Positions 18,921 through 30,902 are shown, counted from the first letter of the stretch. The stretch: 64,000 bases of DNA from Mustela lutreola (GCF_030435805.1 NC_081298.1:29314501-29378500), one strand, 5' to 3'. Translations and numbers: made by a program. The notes: generated from the sequence alone by a model not told the origin.

Positions 18921-19117
18921 TTTTTTTTAAAGATTTCATTTATTTATTTGACAGAGAGAGATCACAAGCAGGCAGAGAGACAGGCAGACAGAGAGAGAGA
19001 AGGAAGCAGGCTCCCGGCTGAGCAGAGAGCCCGATGCGGGGCTCCATCCCAGGACCCTGCAATCATGACCTGAGCAGAAGGCAGCGGCCTAACCCACTGA
19101 GCCACCCAGGCACCCCC
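18921..19117 (-). mobile_element. CAN-type SINE
   Basis: A reverse full copy is flanked by the exact 14-bp duplication TAATTATTGTATTA at 18907-18920 and 19118-19131. Confidence 0.95.
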
Positions 19118-19188
19118 TAATTATTGTATTATTAAATTATCACATATAAAATTTTAATATAGTATTATAACATTAAAATTAATTTATG

Positions 19189-19300
19189 TGGTGCCTGGGT
19201 GGCTCAGTGGGTTAAGCCGCTGTCTTCGGCTCAGGTCATGGTCTCAGGGTCCTGGGATCAAGCCCCCAATCAGGCTCTCTATGGTTGAGAGTCTGTTTCT
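19189..19300 (+). mobile_element. CAN-type SINE, 3' part cut off by nested SINE
   Basis: The head GTGGTGCCTGGGTGGCTCAG and the body to CAGGCTCTCTATGGTTGAGA are present. A second SINE begins in its middle and the expected rest does not resume after it. Confidence 0.8.
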
Positions 19301-19494
19301 CAGGTGCCTGGGTGGCTCAGTGGGTTAAAGCCTCTGCTTTCAGCTCAGGTCATGATCCCAGGGTCTTGGGATCCAGCCCCGCATCGGGCTCTCTGCTCCG
19401 CAGGGACTCTGCTTCCTCCTCTCTCTCTGCCTGCCTCTCTGCCTACTTGTGATCTCTATTCGTCAAATAAATAAGTAAAATCTTTGGGGGGGGG
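19301..19494 (+). mobile_element. CAN-type SINE followed by a G run
   Basis: The head CAGGTGCCTGGGTGGCTCAG and the tail CAAATAAATAAGTAAAATCT are followed by a run of about 10 G instead of A. GTCTGTTT occurs just before the head and just after the G run. Confidence 0.85.
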
Positions 19495-19782
19495 GTCTGT
19501 TTTTTGGTTTGTCTCCTTGTTTCCTTTGTTTTGTTTCTTAAATTCCACAAATGAGTGAAATCATACAGTATTTGTCTTTCTCTGATTTATTTTGCTTAGC
19601 ATTATACTCTCTAGCTCCATCCACGTTGTCGCAAATGGCAAGATTTCATTCTTTTTTTATGGCTGAATAATATTGCTCTGTGTATACATACCACATCTTC
19701 TTTATCCATTCATCAGTAGGTGGACATTTGGGCTGCTTCCAAAATTTGGCTATTGTAAATAATGCTGCTATGTGTGGTCACG
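19495..19782 (-). repeat. L1 3' fragment, antisense
   Basis: TCTAGCTCCATCCACGTTGT, GCAAATGGCAAGATTTCATT and TTGGCTATTGTAAATAATGC are antisense L1 3' UTR phrases. Confidence 0.88.
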
Positions 19783-19805
19783 TTTTTAAGAAGAAATCTT
19801 TTTGA

Positions 19806-20003
19806 GGGGCGCCTGGGTGGCTCACTTGTTAAGCATCTGCCTTCAGCTCAGGTCGTGATCCCTGGGGGTCCTGGGAAGGCCCGAATTGGGCTTCTTGCTC
19901 AGCGGAAAGCCTGCTTCTCCCTCTCCCTCTGCCTTCTGCTCCCCCTGCTGTACTCTCTCTCTCTCTCTCCATTAAATAAGTGAATAAAAAAATCTTTAAG
20001 AAG
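19806..20003 (+). mobile_element. CAN-type SINE
   Basis: It has the head GGGGCGCCTGGGTGGCTCAC. The flanking duplication AAGAAGAAATCTTTTTGA at 19788-19805 matches 20004-20020 with one T fewer. Confidence 0.93.
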
Positions 20004-20059
20004 AAGAAGAAATCTTTTGAGATCCACACTGGAATGTTCACAGATGAAATGGTTATGCC

Positions 20060-20266
20060 TTGGGCGCCTGGGTGGCTCAGTGGGTTGGGCCGCTGCCTTC
20101 GGCTCAGGTCATGATCTCAGGGTCCTGGGATCAAGTCCCGAGTCAGGCTCTCTGCTCGGCAGGGAGCCTGCTTCCCTCTCTCTCTCTCTCTCTCTCTGCC
20201 TGCCTCTCCATCTACTTGTGATTTCTCTCTGTCAAATAAATAAATCTTTAAAAAAAAAAAAAAAAA
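20060..20266 (+). mobile_element. CAN-type SINE
   Basis: It has the head TGGGCGCCTGGGTGGCTCAG. The exact duplication GAAATGGTTATGCC lies at 20046-20059 and 20267-20280. Confidence 0.95.
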
Positions 20267-20280
20267 GAAATGGTTATGCC

Positions 20281-20659
20281 AGGTGGGATTGGCATCAAGA
20301 TAATTCGGGGGTGGGAGAGTGAGAGGCAAGGATGGGGTAGAGCTGAAACAGGCAACCACATGGCTGATTATTGTTGAAGGTAATTGTCCTGAAGCGGGTG
20401 GGCCTGAGGGACTTTTGCCTGTTGGGTCTACTTTTTCATACATTTTAAATTTCTCATATAGCAAAAGCTACCAAACAAAAAGACTGTGGTAAAGGTAAAT
20501 GTTTTGATATGAAAAGATGCCGGAAATTTACTTTGTTAAATATGTTGTAAATTAGGACATATGGATTATGCAAATAATACTAATTTCTAAAACAACAGCT
20601 GTGTGAAGCTTTAGGACAGAAGTGTTTCAGTCTGAAAGCAATGGTTGTTGTTTGGTTTG
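20281..20659. other. Unique intergenic sequence
   Basis: No gene or named repeat is recognised. Confidence 0.4.
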
Positions 20660-20758
20660 TTTTTTGAGTGTAAACTCTAAGCCCAACAGGGGGCTTGAAC
20701 TCGAGACCTGGAGTTAAAGAGTCACGTGTTCCACTGACTGAGCCGGCCAGGCAGTCCC
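20660..20758 (-). repeat. Old tRNA-derived SINE
   Basis: A GAACTCGAGACCTGGAGTTA-type B-box and GAGCCGGCCAGGCAGTCCC mark the reverse old subtype. Confidence 0.75.
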
Positions 20759-20884
20759 AGTCTGAAAACTATCATTATCAACTTCATCATTGAACATGTA
20801 TCACGACGGTTGATTTTCCGTCACACCGTATTAGCGAGGACCTGCAGTACAATTTGGAAGGGCAGCAATTTCAGTTTTCTTAAA

Positions 20885-21432
20885 AAAAAAAAAAACAAAA
20901 TACAAAAGTTGAGTTGTTTTCTTAGTATGGAGTTTTGAGAGATCTTTAGGCATTCTGGACATCAATCCTTGATACGCTTTGTGAGTTGTAAATCTTTCCT
21001 TCCAGTCTGTGGTTTGCTTCTTCATTCTTTCAACGAGCAGAAGTTCTTAATTTTGGTGAATTCCAAACCTATCTTCTTTCTTTCTTTAAGATTTTACTTA
21101 TTTATTTATTTGAGAGAGAGACAGCAAGAGAGGGAACACGAACAGAGGGAGTGGGAGAGGGAGGAGCAGGCAGAAGCTCTCTGAGTAGGGAGCCCGATAG
21201 GGGGCTCCATCCCAGGACCCTGAGATCATGACCTGAGCTGAAGGCAGAGACACTTAAAGACTGAGCCACCCAGGCGCCTCAAATTTCTTCTATTACGGAT
21301 TCTCCTTTTGATGTCAGAACTAAGAAACCTTTGCATAGGTCAAGGTCATTAATGATTTCTCTCATAGTTTCTTCAAGATGCTTTAGAGTTTCAGGTTTTC
21401 TTTTAGGTATATGATCTATTTTTATTTAAACC
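20885..21432 (-). repeat. Old L1 ORF2-region fragment, antisense, interrupted
   Basis: AACGAGCAGAAGTTCTTAATTTTGGTGAATTCCA-like sequence (21030-21065) and, after a SINE at 21085-21280, ATGATTTCTCTCATAGTTTC are antisense to the 3' half of L1 ORF2. It is diverged, with no open frame. Confidence 0.65.
21085..21280 (-). mobile_element. CAN-type SINE in L1 fragment
   Basis: It runs from AAGATTTTACTTATTTATTT to GAGCCACCCAGGCGCCTC, with ATCTTCTTTC/ATTTCTTCT-like flanks. Confidence 0.88.
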
Positions 21433-21452
21433 AGCTGCCTCTGTCTACCTCC

Positions 21453-21744
21453 TGTCAGAGGCAGGCCCCTGGCCAGGGCGGCCTCCGCCATTAAAAGATG
21501 GCGCCTGGCTAGTTGCCAGGTTAGGATTGCCTCGTGAGACTAAGAGGAACACCCAAAGAGGAAGTAAACAGTATTGGTTGCTAGCGAAGTTGTTTGTTTA
21601 GGTGTACCGCCTGATTCGCTCCCTCCTATACCCTGCTCGCTGATTGGTCATGTAAGCGTATATAAGTGTGTAGACTTGCGGAAATAAAGAGAGAGAAGAT
21701 GCATCCGAACCAGGGTTCTTGTCGTCCTTGCAGGGCGAGGGCGA
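21453..21744 (+). mobile_element. Solo ERV LTR (fossil), IAP/class II-like
   Basis: A single element of about 290 bp has LTR parts in order: a TGTCAGAGGC start, GCCATTAAAAGATGGCG, an ATTGGTC CCAAT-type box, a GTATATAAG TATA box near 21658, AATAAA near 21682, and a GTTCTTGTCGTCC U5-like end. No gag, pol or env lies beside it. TACCTCC occurs directly before (21446-21452) and directly after (21745-21751). Ends and family are approximate. Its low divergence from a recognisable LTR layout suggests a fairly young, carnivore-lineage insertion. Confidence 0.65.
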
Positions 21745-21751
21745 TACCTCC

Positions 21752-22123
21752 CTGTGTCCTGAAGGGTTACTAAGTTCCTATGAGATCTGGCCTGTCCCAG
21801 TCCTACAAGACCTGGGGACTGGCTCTGATGGGCCACACCAGGGCAGAGGTGGGAGTCTATGGCAGGGATAGAAGCCCACAGGGCTCCTGCCCTCTGTTTA
21901 TACTTAATCCCTCTGAGCACTGAGCCAGGTCAGGAGTGATGGCAAACGGAAGAGCTCTAAAACCAGGTAAGAGCCTGACTTCCGCTGAGCACCAGGAAGC
22001 TGGTGAGGCTGAGTCACGACACTCTGCCCTAAAGCAGGGTGTGGATCAGGGCTCAGAGGGTCTTCTCTCTGCCTGCCCTCCCTCCTGGCCTCTAAGTCAG
22101 TGGAGGATTCCAGAGGAGAAGAA

Positions 22124-22126
<3 letters not shown>
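21752..22126. other. Unique intergenic sequence
   Basis: No gene or named repeat is recognised. Confidence 0.4.

Positions 22127-22156
<30 letters not shown>
22127..22156. repeat. Poly(T) tract
   Basis: A T30 run with no SINE head or body attached. It is a simple homopolymer. Confidence 0.95.
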
Positions 22157-22158
<2 letters not shown>

Positions 22159-22777
22159 CCCAAGGCCTGGAGCAAGAAATCCCAAGGACAGGATGTAGAG
22201 AACAGATGGAACAGAGCAAGAGGAAGGGAGGGTGTCATGGGACAAGGAAGGAAACAAAAGAGGGCCAAGGAGCTGGGGACCGGGGAAGAGAGGTGGGTGA
22301 GGCACAAAGGGGATAAAGGAATAGAGGGGACAAAGAAGGACAGAGGGACACAGAATAGCATTGGCCGAATGCCAGTGGATGTCTGTCCTGAAGCTGCACG
22401 TACATGTGGGAGGTCCAACAGCGTGTATGTGTGTGTGTGTGTCCCTGCCCACGGTGAGTCTGTTTGTATATGTGTTTCTCTGGGTATGTCTGTGGTTCTG
22501 ATTGTGTATTCAGGGTCTCTACCCATAGCTGAGGTCAAGTACCCCAAGGCATGCCCCTATTGGTTGTTCACTGGTCTGTGTTTGGGTTAGTGTGTGTGGT
22601 TTGTGTGGCTGTGTGGATGGGTTGGGGGGGGGGTGTCATGTAGCGAGGGTTTCACTGGGCTCCGTCTTCACTCTGGCTGAAGGGGGAGATTTGGCGAGTG
22701 CTTAACTTCTTCCTGGAGGGATAGTATTTGGCCCTCTGTCTGCTGGGTCTGGGGTGATTTGCTGCTTCCCGCCTCCA

Positions 22778-22779
<2 letters not shown>
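22157..22779. other. Unique intergenic sequence with GT-rich patches
   Basis: GTGTATGTGTGTGTGTGTGTCCC at about 22422-22444 and a G8-9 run near 22625 are the only simple features. No exon is recognised. Confidence 0.45.

Positions 22780-22843
<64 letters not shown>
22780..22843. repeat. Compound (TC)n(AC)n microsatellite
   Basis: About 14 TC units pass directly into about 17 AC units, 480 bp beyond the AVP polyadenylation signal. Confidence 0.97.
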
Positions 22844-22849
<6 letters not shown>

Positions 22850-23322
22850 ACGCACAGCCCTGGATGAAATAGTAGACTGGAAATCTGGGGAGTTGGGTGG
22901 GACCCTGAAGCCGTGCCTCAGTGTCCGGGAATGTAAAGGGGCATAGGAAGCCCTGGTCACCCGTCGGTCCCCTTCGAGCTTTCTCACTCTTCCCTCGGAA
23001 GCTCTCAACGTCTCTCTCTCCATCCTTTCTCTGTCTTCTCTTGCTGTCTTGTTCAACGTCTTCCCCTCTCCTCACCTTTCCTTCCACCCCTCTGCTGGGG
23101 GGTCCACCCAGCCCCTGCAGGGTCGCTCTTGGCCCCAGCCCTGCCCGCCCCCGCTCCCCAGGTCGCCCTATCCCTAGTTGCCCCTAGCACTTAGCCAAGC
23201 CAAGATCGCTTCCCCGAGGCTGGAGCGGCGGAGGAAGAAGGGCCGGCGCCCCACGGTCTCCTCTGCGCCCCCTCCCCACCCCCGAACACTGAGACAGACA
23301 CTCGCGGGTGCGTTTTAAAAGG
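22844..23322. promoter_or_regulatory. AVP 3' flank, candidate hypothalamic enhancer region
   Basis: A repeat-free stretch directly downstream of AVP. In rodents the intergenic DNA just 3' of AVP is needed for cell-specific expression of AVP and OXT. The assignment here rests on position only. No individual motif is claimed. Confidence 0.4.
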
Positions 23323-23328
23323 TTTATT
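23323..23328 (-). terminator. AVP: AVP polyadenylation signal
   Basis: AATAAA on the minus strand lies 49 bp after the AVP stop codon, as expected for the short AVP 3' UTR. Confidence 0.9.
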
Positions 23329-23376
23329 TCTCCAGGTTGCGGGGTGACGGGAGAGGGGAGAGTGTGAGCGAGCGGC

Positions 23377-25344
<1,968 letters not shown>

Positions 25345-25356
25345 TCAGCAGTGATT

Positions 25357-25366
25357 CAGACGTCTG
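25357..25366. promoter_or_regulatory. AVP: CRE-like palindrome in AVP promoter
   Basis: CAGACGTCTG is a perfect palindrome around the ACGT core of cAMP-response elements, about 140 bp upstream of the predicted start. AVP promoters are known to respond to CREB. This site departs from TGACGTCA at the outer positions. Confidence 0.4.
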
Positions 25367-25372
25367 GGGACG

Positions 25373-25378
25373 CACGTG
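25373..25378. promoter_or_regulatory. AVP: Clock-type E-box in AVP promoter
   Basis: CACGTG lies about 155 bp upstream of the predicted AVP start. A CACGTG E-box near -150 is the known CLOCK:BMAL1 target that gives circadian AVP expression in the suprachiasmatic nucleus. Sequence and distance both fit. Confidence 0.7.
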
Positions 25379-26239
25379 GACCTGTCTGTGGGGGGGCCTG
25401 CGGGGGAGGGCCACCGGCCTCCAGGCTGTCACTGGCAGCGCGGCTGCGGTGTGACAGGAGCTGCTGCAACGGTGACTTGGCTCTCTGGACCTGGGGAGAA
25501 GGACAAATGGGGGTGGGGGTCTTGCAAAGACCATCCCCAAGCTTTCTGGCTGCCCAGAAGAGGCTGGGGGGGTCAGCGGGCCCGTCCCCAGACACGGACA
25601 CCTGAGAGAGTGGTGAGGGGGGCCTGAGGAACTGGGGTGCAGGAAGCAGGGTTGGCCCCTGCCCAGGAATGGTGGGACAGGGGACAGTCAGGTGTGCAGA
25701 ACCCCATCAGGAGGGTTGGTCTCCTGGGGTGGGGGTGAACGACACTCCCATCTCCCACCCCACACACATCCAGAGCAGAATTCAGACCCAGTAAGATTCA
25801 AAGGTGAGGGAAAGGCATCTTCCCCAATTCCTACCCCTACAAGGACCCTAGTTTGTGGAGTTGGGGCAGGTACTGTCTCAGGCCTGGAGTAGAAATGGGG
25901 GCACAGGAGGTTTGGTGTTGGGGGGCTAAAGGAGCCACAGCTGAATGAGACTAGCCTGAGAAAGCAGACTTTGGTTCACAGCCCCAGGCTAGTAGGATGA
26001 AGGGACTAAAGCCTCCCTCTCCCGGGCCACTGAAGTGTCTCTCTGGTCCTTGGACTCGGGCTAGCCACCCTACTCCTGTCAGGATCTGTTCGGCCCCTGG
26101 CTCTCCCAGCCCCAGGCTCTTCGCCTCCTCTCTAGGGGAGCCAAGAAAGTTCTGGCTGCCTTCTCCCCAGCAAGTGCTGTGGGAGACCTTACACTCAAGA
26201 CCTTACACTGGCCTTTTCAGGAACATCCCTTTATGGACT
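25379..26239. other. AVP distal upstream region, unique
   Basis: GC-rich sequence to about 25.65 kb, then ordinary unique DNA. No SINE interrupts the first kilobase upstream of AVP. Overlapping open frames on both strands show no family. Confidence 0.45.
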
Positions 26240-26468
26240 GTGAGGACACTGGAGCCCAAAGACCTGTCAGAATCTGGCTTCTGTTGCTCAAAACCTCCTG
26301 ACTCAGGCAGTTTTCTTGATCTTTCTGTGGCTCACTTTCTTCCAGTGTAATGTGGGGAAGACACTAACTAGTATCCACCTCATAGTGTGGTGAGGACTGA
26401 AATAATAATATATAAGAGCTTTAGAAAAGTTTCTGCACTACCGTAAAGCTAATTAATAATAGTATTGT
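26240..26468 (+). repeat. MIR SINE
   Basis: The order of CTTTCTGTGGCTCACTTTCT, CTCATAGTGTGGTGAGGACT, GAGCTTTAGAAAAGTTTCTG and AATAATAGTA follows the MIR core and 3' part. Confidence 0.65.
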
Positions 26469-26809
26469 ATTGTAAATGCCATTATTTTTATTAAGAGCTG
26501 AAGAGAGTTTTCCAGAGAGAACAGCTTCCTGGGGTAACCCAGGAGGAATATTTTCATTCCATTCATGGGGCCTGGAGAGAAGCTGGGTCCCAACTGTTGC
26601 TCCCTTGAGACTCTCAGTTGTGACGGAGGCCACAACGCCTAGTTTAGGCCAGCTGTTGTGGCCCTGGCCTGGCACCTTACCCTCTCTGCACTTCAGGTCC
26701 AAGTCATCATCTGAAAATGTATGGAGCTACACTCACTAAAGGGCTCAGGGCCTGGGACAGGCCAGGACACACATGTACCAACCAGCTGTGTCTACTAAGA
26801 TCTTCATTC

Positions 26810-27625
26810 TAAGACTTGCCTCTGCTTCTTCCTCTTTGACTTTGACTTCTAAATATCGGAGAATCCTAGGGCTCATTCATACATCTCTTCTCTTCTCCTC
26901 TTTCTACACATCTACTTCTAACCCCATGACTTTATATACTTTCTATAAAATCAAGATTCCCAAATTCATAACTCCATCTTGGGCCTCTCCCCTGAGTTCC
27001 AGATTTGGAGTTACAACCTACCTAATGACACCGCCATTAGGTGTCATTGAATATGCAACCAGCCTCTCCAACTCATCATGCTCAGACTCAACTCCTGATT
27101 CTCAGCCGTTCCCCTGCTCTCTCCCACGGTTTCCTAACTGTAGTCATACCACCAGCCAGCCAGCTGCTCCTCGAAGAACCCAAGATTCACCTTGGTCCCT
27201 CTCTTTTCCTCACCTCTTTAGTAATCCTCCCTTGAAAATATATCTCAAATCTATGCCTTCCTTTTGCTCCTGCTTTGAAGTCTCAGAGCATGTTGTTTTT
27301 TGGTCCTAGAAGGTTCCCCTACTCTCCCCTCAGTAGGATTCCCCTGGCCGCTTCGGTGTCATCTCCTAAGAGGACACTTCCCTGGCCGCCCACCTGGTGA
27401 ATCCCTCCCTCGGCCCCACCTCGGTCACTTTCTAACTTGAGTCAGTGTTGAAGGATTAATTGTACAAACGACAAACTGCAATTCACTTACTTGTATGTTT
27501 ATCTGTTGTGTGTGATGGCTGTACCCCTCTAGAGTGAAACCCCCAGCGCAGAAAGGACTTAAGCTTTCTGTTCAGTCCCATAGCCTGGTACAGTGCCTGC
27601 CACACAGTGGGTTTTGAATAAATTA
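26810..27625 (+). repeat. L2 LINE 3' part
   Basis: CTTGGGCCTCTCCCCTGAGT near 26980, CCAAGATTCACCTTGGTCCC-type sequence near 27180 and TGGTACAGTGCCTGCCACAC near 27592, then TTTTGAATAAATTA, follow the L2 ORF2 end and 3' UTR. It is heavily diverged. A 178-codon frame (26773-27309) over it is not a gene. Confidence 0.65.
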
Positions 27626-27635
27626 CGCAAAGGAG

Positions 27636-27745
27636 GAAGGGAGGTTGAGAAGTCCTGGGTTCCAGCCTCAACTTTCCCAGGAGTTACTCCACGACTTTGG
27701 GTAAGTCACACCTGTTCCCAAGGTTTCTTGTTTAATGCACTAACT
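27636..27745 (+). repeat. MIR fragment
   Basis: AGTCCTGGGTTCCAGCCTCA followed by ACGACTTTGGGTAAGTCACA is the MIR core. Confidence 0.6.
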
Positions 27746-28479
27746 TCCCTTCCTATCTCTCTGAGGACTTCAGGGAATCAGATGAAGGTGATAGAAAGGT
27801 TAAGATTTTCTGAAATATTTACAGAACAAAGAGCTGCAAGCCTCCAGATTAAGCCTCAAATCTCAGATACTCTTTAAAGTACTTCCTTACTACCAGAGCA
27901 TCTTTTCTGAGAGCAGGTGATAGTTAGCTGCCCAGGGCCATCCATCCCTGTTTCTTATTCTCCTTTTCTCAGGATCAGCCACAGGACACTGCACGCTTCT
28001 TGTCGGAAGGGGGTTGGCCGCATTCTCAAAGGGCCTCTGCGGCCACAGTAAGCCCACCTTACGCCCTCCTCACCTGTGGTCCACTAATGACCCCCAGGAC
28101 CCTCCGCAGTGTAGACACCCAAATGGCCTGTCCGCTGTGAAGAGGTGAACTGCAGTGAGCAAAGTTGTAGGAGCCCCGAACTGCTCACTGAATTGAATCA
28201 AAAAGGATCCACAGAGCAAGGATCACAAGCGTGAGAAAATGCTGGGCTTTCAGGCGGACACACGGGGAGCTGAGAAGGATCCACAGCAGGCGTGAGAGAG
28301 GACAAACCTTGGCTTCTTCACCTCCTAGGGGGAGCGCAGGGTGAAGAGCCATCAGATCTCTACAGGGCGTTACATCAAGCTTAAAAGAAGCAGGAATGAA
28401 AAGGCCTCATAAAAGGTCTTACTTGCAAAAACAACCTAACTAAAAAGCAAAACAAACCCGGACAGCATCTTTTGGACAC
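27746..28479. other. Unassigned intergenic sequence
   Basis: No gene is recognised. AAGGATCCACAG occurs twice (about 28202 and 28276), hinting at an old internally repetitive element that I cannot name. Confidence 0.35.
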
Positions 28480-28985
28480 GGTCTTCGTGTTAACGCCTAT
28501 AGGCGGTAGGATGGGTGAAGTCGCATGTGGGGGTCTCAGTGCCCGCTGGGACCGCGTGCCCGGGCCTGGTGTCCCCGCAGGGCTGGGGCCTGAGCTGCTG
28601 CCCTCCCACCCCCGGCCCTCTGAGGCTGCCCCCTCCCTGCGCTGGGCCTGGAGAGCCGGGGTGTCAGGGGGCCTCCACCACCCCATCCCTCCGCCCCCGC
28701 ACCACGCAGCTCAGCGCAGGGTCAGGCCTCACGCCGGCTGGAGCAGGCGCCCAGCGCCCGAAGCAAAGACAGGAAGAGGCTCCGAGGACCTCGGGGACCG
28801 GTGGCGGTGGCGCGAGCCGTGCCCTGACTGCTGAGAGCCGCATGAGCGTGGCGCCCGCGTCACTTGGCGCCCCTGGGGGCCTGGCCGGGCCGTGCTCCCA
28901 TCCAAGAAAGGGGTGCACCCCAGCGCCCGGGTCCCGCAGCAGAGCAGGGAGCCGAGGCTAAGACGCGGAGAGGGCTTCTCGAATA
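28480..28985. other. CpG-rich block without a recognised gene
   Basis: Dense CpG and GC-rich sequence, for example ACCGCGTGCCCGGGCC near 28551 and GGTGGCGGTGGCGCGAGCC near 28800. Overlapping open frames exist on both strands but no conserved domain, start context or splice structure is evident. It could be an orphan CpG island. Confidence 0.55.
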
Positions 28986-29087
28986 TTCCTTTGGAGCCTG
29001 TAATTTGGGTACTGAAGGTTAAATGGAGAGTTCTGGGAAGAAGGTTGGGGAGTGCACACCTGAGCCAGGTGAAGGAGAAGGATGCAA

Positions 29088-29345
29088 GCCAGTGTGTGTG
29101 CCTGTGTGTATCTGTGTGTGTGTCTGTCTCTGTGTGTGTCTCTATGTGTGTCTGTATGTGTCTGTGTGCATGTGTCTGTGTGTTTGTATCTGTGTGTCTG
29201 TGTGATTCTCTCTCTGTGTCTGTGTCTGTCTCTGTGTGTGTGTCTGTGTCTGTCTCTGTGTGTGTGTCTGTGTGCGTGTGTTGGTATGTTTGTATCTGTG
29301 TGTCTGTGTGTTTCTGTCTCCGTGTGTGTCTGTCTGTGTCTGTGG
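29088..29345. repeat. Diverged TG-rich microsatellite
   Basis: About 260 bp of TGTGTG/TCTGTG units with point interruptions. It produces long but meaningless Cys/Val or His/Thr open frames on the two strands. Confidence 0.95.
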
Positions 29346-29399
29346 TGGGGGTAAGGGCACAGTTGGGCACACAGGTTCTGGGGTATGTTGACCCACAGA

Positions 29400-29840
29400 C
29401 AACAGTAAGGACTTCCCCTGGGTCAAACTGTTCGCATGCATTTCCTTCTTGAGTCTGCATGAAACCCTAAGAAGGAGAAAGTATTTTTTTAAAGATTTTA
29501 TTTATTTATTTGACAGAGAGGGAGAGCGCACAAGCGAGGGGGACAGCAGGCAGAGGGAGAAGGAGACTCCCCACTGAGCAGGGAGCCTGATGCAGGGCTT
29601 GATCCCAGGACCCCGAGATCGGGACCTGACCTGAAGGCAGGCACTTAGCCCACTGAGCCACCCAGGTGCCCCAGGAGAAAATATGTCTCATTGACACATG
29701 CAAACAGGAATCAGGGACAGAGAAGTTGAGGTGCTTGCCCAAGGAGGCTCAGGTAAAAACCAGTGAAACTGGGCCACAGGGTCTGTATTCTCCGGCACTC
29801 CTCTGCCTCATAGCCAGTGGGGACTAAACCCCCAAGATAT
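29400..29840 (-). repeat. MIR, interrupted by a SINE
   Basis: CAGAGAAGTTGAGGTGCTTGCCCAAGG-type antisense MIR core lies after the inserted SINE (about 29717-29745). The left part to 29484 is poorly preserved. Confidence 0.5.
29485..29672 (-). mobile_element. CAN-type SINE
   Basis: A reverse full copy is flanked by AGGAGAAAGTAT (29473-29484) and AGGAGAAAATAT (29673-29684). Confidence 0.93.
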
Positions 29841-30244
29841 TAATATTTGCTAGGATTCAGAGCTAGAGGTTGGTGGTCTTGTGGCTGACACAGGGTTCAG
29901 GGGTGTTACCTGGGGCTTCCTTACTCCCTCTGGCACCCTCCACCTGTCTGGGTATCTCTCCTCATGGTGAGGGTATAGCCACAAAATGGTTCCCTCCTCT
30001 GAGCCTTTCCCTTCTCGGGGACCCTCACCTTGGCCCAGGGTCCCCTCTCCCAAGCTCCTCCAGGCTGGGTGAGCACCTGACTGTGTGTTAGATCAGCCAA
30101 GGTTGACTCCAGGGCTGGGGTATCTGCAGGCCCCTTCTAAATGGGGTTCTCTTAGTGAGGCACAGGAGGGACTGGCTGCTGGCCAGTAATAGGGGTTGCT
30201 ACAGGCCCCAGGCTGGTAGGACTTGTAGGATCCTATAGATCACT

Positions 30245-30365
30245 TCAAGTGGGAAGACCTGGTGGCACAGAGAAGCTCAGTGTCTTGTCTGGGGTCACAC
30301 AGCTAGGCAGTAATAGCTACTGGGTGAGGAACACTCAGTCCCCCATTCCTGCACCTCCCCAGGCT
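30245..30365 (-). repeat. MIR fragment
   Basis: CAGAGAAGCTCAGTGTCTTG and GGGGTCACACAGCTAGGCAG are the antisense MIR core. Confidence 0.75.
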
Positions 30366-30764
30366 ACACCTGGTCTCAGTTCTGGCTGGATCACCTGCAG
30401 AGTGGCTCCCATCCGTCAGCTGCCCAGACTGACCACACCACTTTCCTTGTGTTTCACTTCAGGACCCTCCATGGCTCCCCACTGCCTGCCAGATGATGCC
30501 CAGACATTTTTACGTCATCCACCCTCAACCCCCCAAGATTATGCTTCTCCCAGCCAGGACTGCAGGGTGTCTTCTCTTAGCACCTTTTATTCGATTTTTC
30601 CAAGAATCAACCTTTGCTTTTATTGAATCTCTGATTTGTTTCATTAATTTATGCTGTTATCTTCATTAATTTCATTTTTATCTTCTGTCTTTGAGTTAAT
30701 TCTGTACTTCTTTTCTGACTGTATTGAGTGCTTGGCTCATACATTTTCAATCTTTCTCCTTTTT
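30366..30764. other. Unassigned sequence, possible LINE relics
   Basis: CCATGGCTCCCCACTGCCTG near 30470 resembles an L2 phrase. The following AT-rich part (30590-30760) resembles old antisense L1. Neither is firm. Confidence 0.35.
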
Positions 30765-30880
30765 ATTTTTTAAACGTTTTATCTATTCAAGTAGTCTCTA
30801 CACCCAATGTGGGGCGCAAAATCACAACCCTGAGATCAAGGGTCACAAGCTTCACCAACTGAGCCAGCCAGGCACCCTCC
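30765..30880 (-). repeat. Old tRNA-derived SINE
   Basis: AAGTAGTCTCTACACCCAAT, AATCACAACCCTGAGATCAA and GAGCCAGCCAGGCACCC mark the reverse old subtype. Confidence 0.85.
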
Positions 30881-30902
30881 TCCTCCTCCCTCTTCTTCTT
30901 CT

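Noticed and set aside
22652-23087. Minus frames rich in Arg-Glu and Cys-Val
   Set aside because: Translation of the (TC)n(AC)n microsatellite and flank.
26773-27309. 178-codon plus frame
   Set aside because: It lies over an L2 relic; the residues follow no host protein.
28729-29460. 243-codon minus frame rich in His and Thr, and its plus-strand Cys/Val counterparts
   Set aside because: It is the translation of the TG-rich microsatellite joined to CpG-rich flank.
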